A stretch of DNA of 64,000 nucleotides from Triticum aestivum. Taxonomy: Eukaryota; Streptophyta; Magnoliopsida; Poales; Poaceae. The notes under the pieces are model-generated. The model saw only the letters and a program-made list of their open reading frames with translations. It had not been told where the DNA came from and did not search any database. Of this stretch, positions 23,701-34,342 are shown in pieces; position 1 is the first letter of the stretch, and each line of letters starts with the position of its first letter. The stretch is from assembly GCF_018294505.1 (NCBI RefSeq), contig NC_057804.1, positions 254,828,989 through 254,892,988 of the forward strand, given 5' to 3'. A program made the translations under genes and the position numbers.

Positions 23701-24280
23701 GCTGAGGCAGTGGATGGCAATTCCTGAGACGGTGAGCATGGTAACCCGGCAGAGGGTTTTCATCAGCAGGAGCGGTGTTCTGACAGAAGAACCATGTTTG
23801 CTTCCAATCCTTGGGGTGGCTGTGATGTTTGGCATGAGGAAAATCGACTTCTTTCCTTTTCTGAATCGACACTCCACCAAGTTCGACATTGGGGCCGTCA
23901 GAAAATTCAGTGCGGCGGTTCAAGTGGAAGAAGTCCCTGAAGAGTTCAGCAGTCGGTTCTTCTTGAAGGTAAACTTCACAGAACACCTGCAAATTGCAGA
24001 TGTTGGACACAAAGTTCGGTCCAATGTCTTGAGGATGGAGTTGGAAGCTGGAAAGTACATCACGGAAATTTTTTGATCTGGGAGGGCTAAACCCTCGGTC
24101 CAAGTGCTGCATAAACACAACCACTTCTCCATCTTGAGGTTCAGGAGGGTTTTCGGCACCAGGGACTCTCCAATGAATGACTTACTTCTTTGCCAAAGCG
24201 CCAGTTAGAACATATCCATTGAGTTGTGTTTCTGTGATCCGGGAAGGAACCCAGTTGCAAGAGGAGAATTGCTTGGCCAT
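20721..24280 (-). pseudogene. Tat-element antisense gene, five exons, 'gypsy-type transposon' domain plus coiled coil, decayed
   Basis: Read on the minus strand from an ATG at 24280 (MAKQFSSCNW). Exon 1 (to about 23392) carries the conserved block FFHLNRRTEFSDGP, ELGGVSIQ, HPKDWKQTWFF and TAPADENPLPGY. I recall this as the plant 'putative gypsy type transposon' domain (Pfam PF04195 type). Exon 2 is 23314-22704 (Lys/Pro/Ser-rich). Exon 3 is 22631-22121, with repeated SP(H/A) phrases. Exon 4 is 21727-21451 and has heptad-like coiled-coil sequence. Exon 5 is 21372-20721. Donors such as 22703 (gtaagt), 22120 (gtaact) and 21450 (gtaagt) and acceptors ending ttgcag are good; the exon 1 donor is degraded. 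In-frame stops lie at 24182-24184, 23678-23680 and about 22502, and exon 5 has a further stop and probable frameshift near 21085-21200. Extra antisense frames of this kind are known in plant Tat elements; their function is not established. Confidence 0.75.
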
Positions 24281-25317
24281 TTTGGAGGACAAACTGTAAA
24301 GGAAGTGAAAACGCCGGTTCACGGTTCAAGATTGATATGCACCAACTGGTATCAAACCGGAGAATTTAATCAAAGCGTGTGTGTACATTAAACCGGAGAT
24401 AGATGTTTAAGGATAGATGGCGGTTTATGAGAGGGCTAATGGTACCTACCGGATTGTCGTTTTCTACAGGTTAAACCGCCTACAGTGGCACGAAGGGCAA
24501 CAGATCTGAAAATTACTAAGTGCTACACAAACAGGTTTCACAAGCTAAGGATAATTACTTTGGATCTAACACAGTTCAGGAAAAGGAAAAAATATCAGGG
24601 CCCTAAAATGGCGACAGCAGAAAAGAAAGGAGCCAGATGAGATTTGTTCGTGGGTCTAAAGATATTATGTGGAGGTGAAATAAACTAAAAGCTTCGGCCG
24701 CAGAAGAAATAGGTCAAGTTGATCTAGATTCAATAAGATAGTAAGGGCAAAATGATGAGCACGGACAAGCACTGATGAACACAGACGAACACCGAAACCC
24801 TAATGCAGATCTAGGGTTGAGAGAAGAAGGTTTATTGGATTCACAAGAGTAGCGGAGGAGAACCGCAGATCTCTAGTGTGTTCAGGTTGATGCAGCGTCC
24901 AGAGATGATGCAGTGCTTGAAGGTCGACGGCGGCGGTGGCGCTGTCGGGCTTGAGCGTTGAGAGGAAGAAGAAGAAGTGCGGAAGGGGAAAAGGGAAGGA
25001 CCCCTGAGCCTATTTATAAGCCGAATGGATAAAGTAGGCAAGGGCGAGAATCGAGGAGCCCGAAGCGGTAAAATTGGGCGCAGCTGTCGCCTCGATCTTC
25101 GGAAGATAATTAATGAAGGGAATCTTTATAACCTTTTTATACAGAGATGACGTCATGCGATTTACTGCAATTTCAGAAGATGGCGTCATGGCGGTTTACC
25201 AAAGTTTACAGGGAGAAGATATCATGGCGGTTTACGAGGATCACAAGAAGATGTTCAGGGAATTTTTCTAAATATTGAAGATTGACATGAACAGGTTCAA
25301 ATCAATCTGGGGCCTAA

Positions 25318-25843
25318 TGTTGAGGATATAACTACTGAGTGTAAACCGCCCAGGAGGGGGCGGTTCACGCTCATCCATATTGAAGCCCATTAAGACAAAG
25401 AAGATGGCGCTCTACTATTAAATCTTAGACGCCCAGAGCCCAAAGGCGGATTAGGGCCCATAGTTGTAAACCGCCATAGTTGTGTAACTTATATTGTAAG
25501 TTAGGGAAAGGAAGAGACCAAGCCGGACACTTGTATGAGCTGGCCTCGGGACTCTGTAAACCGGTCGGGCGTCAACCGGTGTATATAAAGGGACGACCAG
25601 GCGGCGGTTCAGGAACAAGAAACAACAACTCGAGAGATAGGTAAAGCGGATTCACTCCCTGCTTATCGAGATCAATCAATCCCACAACAATTGGATCGTA
25701 GGCTTTTACTTTCACCGCAAGGGGCCGAACCAGTATAAACTTCTTGTGTCCTTTGTTCCGGTTTAACCCTTTTAAGCTAACTTCGTCGTGATGGCTCCAC
25801 GACTAAGTCCTTCTGCTAGGACATCTGACGTGTTAATTCCACA
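25318..25843 (+). mobile_element. 3' LTR of the Tat element
   Basis: Starts tgttgaggatataac after a purine-rich 'ctggggcctaa' (polypurine-like tract) and ends ttaattccaca. The length is 526 bp. The TATA box is at 25582-25589. The five bases after it are agagg, but the left duplicate is lost with the 5' end of the element. Confidence 0.75.
25582..25589 (+). promoter_or_regulatory. TATA box in the Tat LTR
   Basis: tatataaa within 'gtgtatataaagggacga', about 260 bp into the LTR. It marks the expected U3/R promoter. Confidence 0.6.
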
Positions 25844-28800
25844 AGAGGGGCCCATAAACCCTCATAGTGTTAGGGACACAAAACCAAGGGACATAACACC
25901 GGTATGACGGAAACTAGGGTGGCAAGAGTGGAACAAAACACCAGGCATAAGGCCGTGCCTTCCACCCTTTACCAAGTATATATGTGCATTAATTAAATAA
26001 GAGATATTGTGATATCCCAAGATATCCATGATATCCATGTCCCAACATGGAACAAACTGCAACTACAGTTGCAACTAGCAACGCTATAAGAGGGGCTGAG
26101 CAAAGCGGTAACATAGCCAAACAATGGTTTGCTGGGATGGTGAAAAAGGTTAGAGGCTGTTTCATGGCAATTTGGGAGGCTTGATAAACAAGTGGTAGTA
26201 AGCGCAACATAGCGATAGCATCGAGACAACTAGCAAAGCAAAGATAGTAGTGAGATCCAAGGTGACGGTCATCTTGCCTGAAATCCCGCTAGGAAGAAGA
26301 CCGAGTCCATTTAGTAGACGAACCAACATAGTCGAATGAATCCTCACAATCCGCAATGTTATCGAAACTAAGAAGCAACACCGCAAAGAAGCAAATGACA
26401 TGGTAAACACACAAGAATAAACATGGCATGATGCACAAGAAAATATGATGCATGCCCGGTTTAATGAAGCATGGCGTGGCAAGGTGCAACAAAAAACACT
26501 ACATATTAAGTGGAGCTCAATATGCAACGAGTTGCATATTGGCAAAACACCACATTCACATATTTAGTTCGCTCTCTTTATGAACCCAACAAGTTTAAAT
26601 GTTGATTAACATGGCAAGAGATGAAGCATGAGCAAACCACCTATTTAGGCAAGTTTAAATGGGGCCGAAAACACAAACAACAATTCCAGAAAATCCCCAT
26701 ATGTTATTTAGCACTTTTTAAAAGCAAGCAGCAATTATAAACATTTTAAATGATATTATCATGATGCGGATGACATATGCAAGTTTTATGCAATTTTATG
26801 AAAATGTTAACATGAGCATGTTATGAAGCATTTGGTCACCATGGCGAAACAAAAGGGGTGCCACGGCAACGACAACGGAAATGGTGCCACGACAATATTC
26901 CGATGATCCGACAACTCATCGAGATGTCGATGCAAAAGAAAGTGTGGATGTACGGGACATGCAAAAGATGGTGGGGTGATCCCGTCAACTGGGTTCCCAC
27001 AATTCGACGGCATGGTAAACGAGGAGGAACTTGCAATGACAACTCGGACACGGTGCAAACACGAGCATCTCATACAACAAATGCCTTCGTCTCGGAAGGT
27101 CGTCTCGGTGTTATACCTTCGAAGCGTGCATTTTCGGGGCGGAACGAGTTCGTCGAGGGAAGTAGTGGTACTTGCGGGTCGTAGTGGAAGTAGTGGTTCA
27201 CACCACAGTAGTCGAACTTGCCGCTTGTGGTACACGGGTCTTTGGCGACGGTAGTCGTACACGGTTCGTATATGTTCGGGGTCACGGCGAGGAACTTGAC
27301 GCATCGTCCGGCATAGTCGACCTTGGCGTATCCGAAGGGGTACTTGTGGTCTTGAGGGTCGACGGTAGTCGTTCACGTTGTAGTCGGACTTGGCGAAACG
27401 CACCACGATGGTACTTGTACGTTGATCAGAGGGGAACTTGGTAAATCCAAGTGCTTCGGGTCGATGGTAGTTGAACTTTGCGTCCCTGGACTTGGCAATC
27501 CAGAGACATCTGTGGTTCTAGGTCTGGCAACCACAAAAAGGCAGCAGCAAGGAGTAAGTCATGGAGATGTCTTCGGCTGCTCACGGCAACAGCCTTGACC
27601 GGGGCTAGCGTAGAGGACTTGCGGCAGCAGCAACAAGGTGAGGCAGAGGCGGCACAAGACAGAGATGGAGAGGAGGTTAGGGTCCTCCAGCTCTGGCATC
27701 GAGCGGGGCGGAGCCATGACCGGAGTTGGAGGCAAGGTGGATCGGTGCAGGGCGTCGAGGAGGCAACATGGGAACCAATGGGGAGGCGCATGCCTCGGTT
27801 CCAACGACAATGTAGATGATGCAGGGGAGGTCGAGGTTGCCGACAGAAGAGGCTGTGACGCGGCCGGGCTTCAGCCGTCGTCGACTCTGGTGGCCGATAT
27901 AGTTGATGGAGGAGGAGGACGGTAGCTCGGGCATGCGACGACGGCGACCAGCGGGGTCATGGTGCAGGAGGCGGGGATGAGGCGCGATGCGGCTCGTCGA
28001 TGGGGCGATGCGAGGCGGCGGCCTCCTGGTGGTCGCCAACAATGGCGGGGCGCGGCGGCTAGCGCGGAGGTGGAGAGGCAGGGATGAGGTGGCCACGGCC
28101 ATGAGATGGTGCGACGACAGGGGGGTCTCGGCGGCTACGACAAGGGAAGAAGGCGCGGGCAGTCGAGCTTGCCGGAGGGCGCAGGGATGAGCGGGATCGG
28201 GCGCGGGTTGGAGGAGGATGGGGATCGAGCCGAGGATCCTCCTGGCGGCGCGGTGGAGAGGAGGACGAGGGGATCGAGAGAGATGTTTGGGCCGGTCGGG
28301 CTAGGGTTTAGGTTAATAGGGGGTGCGGGCTGGGCTTAGGAGGGCTAGCTGGGCCGCTGGGCTGTGCAATCTCTTCTCCCTCTAAATTCTTTCAAAAATC
28401 TTTTCCGAAAACAAAAAATCGTAATGAAAGAAAGGAGAGAAAAGAAAGGGTTGGGGAAGGATTTGGGCAAGAAGTTAATTTCTGTGGACTCACAAAAATG
28501 AGTTTGATCCTAAAAAAATAGAAGTGATCATGTGTGTGAAGTTTGATCCAATAAAGAAGTGGGTATTCGATAGGTCCAAAAATGTTGAGAATTTTCGTGG
28601 AGCTTGGGAAAGTGATGAAAGAATTTATAGACAAAGTTTGGGTCAAGAAGTGAGATAACAAAGTCATGGCGACTTATTTTGCAAGTGTGTCAAAGGTAAT
28701 TCCACATTAATGGAATGTTTTAATACAGCTCCCTAATATTGGGAGGATATCTTATAAAGAGAAGTTGCTTTCCCTCGGTTTAAATGGATCAAAGATCCAT

Positions 28801-28937
28801 ACAATTTATTTAAAAGAGTTATAAAATGGGTTGCATGATGACAGGATGCAATGATGAATGCAACAAACAAAACAAAACAGACAACAAAACTCGGAATACA
28901 AGGAAGTCATGTGAAGTGTCGATCTCGGGTCGTTACA
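25844..28937 (-). mobile_element. Truncated 3' LTR of LARD-like element A (Sukkula-related)
   Basis: On the minus strand it begins TGTAACGACCCGAG at 28937 and is cut at 25844 by the Tat element. From about 25850 to 26600 it aligns by eye with the complete LTRs at 34343-38874 and 59359-63935 ('cataacaccggtatgacgga', 'accctttaccaagtatat'). The remainder has diverged, including a GC-rich half (27480-28340). A degenerate minisatellite of 'gacggtagtcgt' words lies at 27110-27490. Overlapping reading frames in the GC-rich half are not conserved in the sister LTRs and are not called as genes. Confidence 0.75.
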
Positions 28938-31458
28938 ACTCTCCTCCACTTACAAGAGATCTTGCCCCGAGATCTAGGGATGACAACCAAAAATAGGAAG
29001 AGAAGAGGTAAAACTAAGTTGCTTCTTCGACAAATGAGTGAAACCATGAGCTTGGAGAGGTTGGACAAATTGAAAGAAAGAATACATTGGAGATGAACAA
29101 GATTGCAGACATTCTGTTAGCAAATAGGAACAAGGAATACGATAAGAACCAAGAGCTCAAGGAACAATATAGACTTTGAACCTACTTTGATTGAAGAGAA
29201 GCAAGGAAACAGAATTCGGCAGCACTCCGACTGAAAAGAGGGGCAAGACTTGATAATATATAAGGAACTTGAAGAGATGACACAACACCTCGGTTAAATG
29301 GATAAGCATGGAAAAGAACATGATCTTGAAAAAACAAGATGATGGTTGATGAGAGCAACATCACCATGCTTCCGAAAGAAATAAAGAACGGAATCTAGAT
29401 CGTTGGAAAGAAAAGAACGAAGAGTAGAATGACAACTTCTACCACAACTGAACTTGTAAAGCATCCATAGAAAGAATAATTGAACGGAGTTGTTGGAAAA
29501 TCAACAAAGAAAAGAATAAGCTTGTTGTGGGCTTATGGAAAACATCTCAAAGCTTGAGGTGAAATTCTACCACTAATGGGAACAATTTCTTGCTTGAGAT
29601 CAACGAAGAGATGAAAAACTTCTTCCACCAAGATGATAAAGAGATAACTTGGATCATTGATAAGCACCACAAATAGCAACATTCCTTAGGGAAGGCTTTA
29701 GGTTAAATCTATACCAAGATAGCTCCAACAAAGAAATTATCGTGGGTTGAAACAACTCATGAATGAAGAGAAAACGATGGTTTAAATATCTCATTCTTGT
29801 GAATCAAGAATGATATACTACCACCTCAAAAGATAAGGGAGAACAATTGCACTTCAGAATGCAAGATGAAGAATGCTTGAGCTCCTCCAACAAGAATCTT
29901 GACGAACACTTCAAGAATGAAAGAAATCCTTGATGAACCACCATGTTGAGCCTCCATGAAGAACTGCGGATAGGAAATGATAACATAAAAGAATTGAAGG
30001 TTGAAGCGAACAAGATTGAAGCCTTGCAATGATTTAGATGGAGCTTTGTGGCGAGACATCCAAGAAAACTTGGAACTCTGGAAAAGAAAGGTGAGCAACT
30101 TGAATCGAGAATTGATATCATGAATGAACTCTGGAGGATGGAATTAAATCTCCTCGAGGGAAAACAAGAATAAGGATTATGTCATGCTTACCCTTCACCA
30201 TCTTAAATTGATGACAAGCAACGGATATGCATGCTACTTATTCTCGTTGAAAGGATTAAGAGAGATATAGCGCAAGCTTGAATAAGGTCTTTAGCGAACC
30301 ACCTGTAGGAATTGAAAATGAACGTAGCAAAGGGAGGAATCACTGGGAAGAATTAGAAAATGAATGAAGATACTTGGGCAAATCTAGATACAAGAGAATG
30401 AAGAGATCACTATCTGACTAGAGAATACTTGAGACATGCACCGGTAAGATTTGGAGAACGAGAGCTGAAAGCCGAGAATGAATAATTCTGATATGATGGG
30501 ATCTGGAGAATCAAACTGAAAAGACTCCTGAATTGCTCCCGATGGGTGAAAAGAATCTCACAATCAAAACCATTATGAGAGGATGGCATAAATCTAGAAC
30601 CATGAATCTTTAAGAGAAAGGACCAAGATTTAAGAGAAACTTTCGGTCTTCAAATGTAGAGAATGACGATGAGGAACACCACCAAAATTGTAGAGATACT
30701 CCAGAAGAATGAAAAGAGGAAATGTTGAACCAATGATGAAAAGAATTTGAAAGTGATCTTGGAGACGGCATATGGCTGATGGAATCCATTCTTACGTCAC
30801 GCTTTGAAAAGAATTTGAGAATAATCCGGAAAAATAAAAGAGTCAGGTAATATCCTGGGAAAAGACCTGTGGGTTAGGGCCCACTCAATAGAAACACCGT
30901 TGGAAAGATTGCTTGAAAGAGAGGTTGCACCGGTTGAATTAAATGGTTTTGAATGGTATAACAACCTCATAATAGCTTGAATTGATGCAGAGTGGAAGCA
31001 CGAATATTGAGAGATATCTTCAGCACTCTGGAACAATTGAATAGCAAGTGGGAAATGATTATGAGGTGCACCGGCATGGGAAAGCATTTGAAACAAGGAA
31101 AGTGATATGATCAACACCGAAACATTACATTTAGTTCACCGGAGAAGAAAAAAAAGAACGAAGAATGTTAAACTTGAAACTTCCTTAGCAACTTCAAGAG
31201 AATCACCGGGTAAGAGCATTGAGGAAAAGAATGAGAATAACCTGACATGAATAAAATGGATACTGGCTCCATGAAGAAAAGGGTGGGACGGTGGGAAAAA
31301 ATATGCAACTTGGGACGGATGAAATGAACATTGTGGAGAAAACTGAGAATTGATCTTGTGAATGTAAAGGATGATTGAATTATCTTGAAGAGAAGTACAC
31401 TGGTTGAAAAGAATTGAAATGACAATCTCGATATATGTTGTCGGGCTCAAGGTGAGAC
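28938..31458 (-). mobile_element. Internal domain of LARD-like element A, non-coding
   Basis: It starts (on +) with actctcctccact, the complement of the polypurine tract agtggaggagagt. It is purine-rich on + with 'ttgatga'/'gaagaat' words and no reading frame of note. Blocks such as 'ctcctccaacaagaatcttg' (about 29880) and 'gggaaaagacctgtgggtta' (about 30857) recur in the internal domain of element BC at 47297 and 48281. The primer site and 5' LTR are not in the window; the stretch is cut by the Copia insertion at 31459. Confidence 0.75.
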
Positions 31459-32149
31459 TGTCATCCTTGTGCTAGCCCGACCTCTTTCTCGTTCTAGTGA
31501 TACCGACCACTATCCGGATTATCTCATAATCCTTGTCGCATGGCCATGCTTCTCTTGGTCGGATCACATGAGGGGCCCAGAGTATATCTCTCCTTATCGG
31601 AGGGGCAAATCCCGTCTTGCTCGACCACGTCTCGCAGCATGGGTCTAGACAAGCCCGAAACTACCTTTGTAACTACTTAGTCATGGAGTAGCATTTGGTC
31701 GGCCCAAAGCAATCTGTCACCATCCCGAGTACATGCGTCAGCTCAGGTTTTAGGACATAGAATGTATGTTGTACTAGAGACTCAAATATGATGTATCACT
31801 GCATCTCATAGTTGGGTCTGTCCGACTCGGACCTTATCTCGACTCGCATCTGACTACGTTGAATCCGACCAGACCTTTCCAAGTCCATATTATCCGATTA
31901 GCATCCAATGCTCCATGGCTAGCGAGACCGAGCCATCGACCATGTCATATGCTAGTCTAGTCGGTTGCGCGTCCACACGGCCCTTTCAATTAGGGACCTT
32001 TTAGGACAGTCATCATACAATGCATAGTCCCACAAACAAGTCACGTACTTGCTGATACACATCATTGATAATGTCCAAGGACTATCTTTATTCATAAACA
32101 CATAGGAAATATCATCATACATGATTGCCTCTAGGGCATATCTCCAACA
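31459..32149 (-). mobile_element. 3' LTR of a Copia element (Angela/WIS/BARE-like end)
   Basis: On the minus strand it starts TGTTGGAGATATGCCCTAGA and ends GGATGACA. The preceding polypurine tract is gcaagtgggagac (complement at 32150-32162). The start is the typical Angela/WIS/BARE terminus, but 691 bp is much shorter than the LTRs usual for that group, so this is an internally deleted LTR or a related short-LTR family. The left flank gagac (31454-31458) is the presumed target duplication; its partner lies beyond the window. Confidence 0.8.
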
Positions 32150-34337
32150 GTCTCCCACTTGCACTAGAGTCAATCACATAGACATCGAATGCCCATAGCT
32201 CTAACGTGCCCCTCATGATTGGGTTGTGGAGCGGCTTAGTCAAAGGATCTGCAACATTTGCATCCGTGTGAATTTTGCATAACTCTACATCACCATTCTT
32301 TACAATCTTTCGTATCAGGTGATATTTCCGATCTATGTGTCTGCCCTTGTGGTGATTCCTCGGCACCTTGGCTTGTGCGATGGCACCAGAATTATCACAA
32401 TAAAGGTCCAACAGTTTCACCGAGGCTGGGAAAATACCAAGATCATCCAGAAAATGTCGGATCCAAACACCTTCCTTTGTAGCTTCACAAGCCGCAATGT
32501 ATTTGGCTTCTGTGGTAGAATCAGCCACTGTATCTTGCTTGGAACTCATCCAGCTCACTGCTCCTCTGTTCATGACGTACATGAATCTGGACTGTGATCG
32601 ACAATCATTTCTGTCAGTTTGGAAACTAGCATCGGCATAACCCCTTACGACGAGCTCTTCCTCACCTCCATAAACTAGGAACATCTCTTTAGTCCTTTTC
32701 AGCTACTTCAAAATAGTATTTACCGCTGCCCAGTGACTCTCACCTGGGTTGGCCTGGTATCTTCTTGTTAGGCTTATTGCAAAAGCAACATCAGGCTTGT
32801 ACATATCATGGCATACATGATGGATCCGATTGCCGAGGCATACGTAGTCCTACTCATCCTGCTTCGCTCATCAGATGTCGAAGGAGTCTGAGTCTCGCTT
32901 AGCCTTATACCATGTGAGAGTGGCAAGAACCCTTTCTTCGCCTCAATCATGTTGAACCGCTTCAACACTTTATCTATGTACGTGCTCTGGCTTAAGCCGA
33001 GCAGCCTCCTCGATCTATCTCTATAGATCTTAATGCCTAAAATATAGAGCGCCTCACCAAGGTCCTTCACTGAAAACTTGCCGTTCAATGATTCCTTGAC
33101 CGAGTTTAGCATCGAAACATCATTCTCGATCAACAATATGTCATCCACATACAAGATCAAAAACAATATCGAGATCCCACTTAACTTCTTGTATAAAAAA
33201 GCGTCCTCTTCGCTTTTGATGAAACCGAGATCAGTGACGACCTCATCAAAAGGAATGTTCCAACTCCGAGATGCTTGGCTCAACCCATAAATGGATCTCT
33301 TGAGCTTGCATACCTTACCAGGCGCTAGTCGGATCGACAAAACCCTCAGGCTGTATCATATACACGTCCTCGGTTAAATTTCCATGAAGGAAAGTCATCT
33401 TGACATCCTTCTGCCATATCTCATAATTGAAATATGTAGCTATAGCTAGTATGATCTTCACCGACTTCAGCATCGCTACCGGTGAGTAAGGCTCGTCGTA
33501 GTCAATTCCTTGAACTTGTCCATAACCCTTAGCGACAAGCCGAGCTTTGTGGATCTGAACATTTCCATCCACATCGTTTTGTTCTTAAAGACCCATTTGC
33601 AACCAATAGCCGTTACGCCAGGCGGCGGATCAACCAAATCCCAAACTTGATTCTCATCCATGGACTTTAACTCAGATCTCATGGCCTCCAGCCATGCCTC
33701 GGAATCTGGGCTCACCATCGCTTCTTCATATGTGGCCGGCTCATCGCTTTCTAGCAACAATACATCATGCACTCTGCGCAATCTTTCCGACCTTCGTGGT
33801 TCTGGTGTCGCTTCCACTACCGATTCCCTGACTGACTCTAGTATGATCTCATCACCAGCCGAGCCATCCCCTAGTGGTCCTTGAATTTCTTCGAGTTGGA
33901 CCGTCCTCCCACTGGCCTCCCGACTGAGAAACTCTTTCTCAAGGAAAACGTCGTTCCGAGCAACAAACACTTTGTTCTCTTCATGGTTGTAGAAGCTATA
34001 TCCCAAGGTTTCCCTCGGGTATCCCACGAATATGCATTTATCCGACTTGGATGTAAGCTTGTCTGACATAAGTTGCTTGACAAATGCTTCACAACCCCAA
34101 ATCTTTAGAAAAGACAAACTGGGACTCTTCCCGGTCCACATCTCATGTGGTTTCTTGTCTACGGATTTTGATGGTACCCTGTTAAGTGTGCAAGCTACAG
34201 TTTCTAGAGTGTATCCCCAGAATGACAAGGGTAAATCCGACTTGCTCACCATTGACCAGACCATGTCCAACAAGGTCCTATTCCTCCGTTCCGACACGCC
34301 ATTTCTCTGTGGCGTACCCGAAGGTGTGAGCTGAGGT
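32150..34337 (-). pseudogene. pol: Copia pol 3' part (integrase C-terminus, RT, RNase H), broken and split by element BC
   Basis: Reading downward on the minus strand from 34337: integrase after the insertion point (GTPQRNGVSERRN with the catalytic Glu, then LNRVPSKS, WGCEAFVK, FVGYPRETLGY). A linker and the RT N-terminus follow (EAMVSPDSEAW, GCKWVFK). A frameshift near 33570 leads to the next frame (KARLVAKGY, QKDVKMTFLHG), and another near 33330 to RT with the LYVDDILL catalytic box at about 33140-33165. A stop lies at about 32703. RNase H is at about 32650-32200 (GYADASFQ, EAKYIAACEA, the NHHKGRHIDRKYH segment). The segment order IN-RT-RH is that of Copia. The 5' part continues at 63941 beyond element BC. 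Confidence 0.9.
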
Positions 34338-34342
34338 ACTAT
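34338..34342. repeat. Left target-site duplication of element BC (actat)
   Basis: actat directly precedes the LTR; the same five bases follow the other LTR at 63936-63940. Joining the flanks restores a continuous Copia integrase reading frame. Confidence 0.95.

Larger units (their letters stand above)
16155..25843 (+). mobile_element. Tat-lineage Ty3/Gypsy retrotransposon, 5' part missing
   Basis: The element enters abruptly in the protease-RT linker near 16155. It runs through RT, two RNase H-like domains and integrase (to 19425), a long non-coding stretch with an antisense gene (20721-24280), and one LTR (25318-25843). The dual RNase H arrangement and the antisense gene of 'gypsy-type transposon' character are known marks of Tat-lineage elements. 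The 5' LTR, primer site, gag and protease are absent. The right end touches LTR remnant A exactly where homology of A to the two complete related LTRs resumes. So the element inserted into A, and a later deletion removed its left part together with the left part of A. Confidence 0.85.

Noticed and set aside
27478..28340. Several 70-140 codon frames on both strands in LTR A
   Set aside because: GC-rich LTR composition; no recognisable domain and not conserved in the related LTRs.
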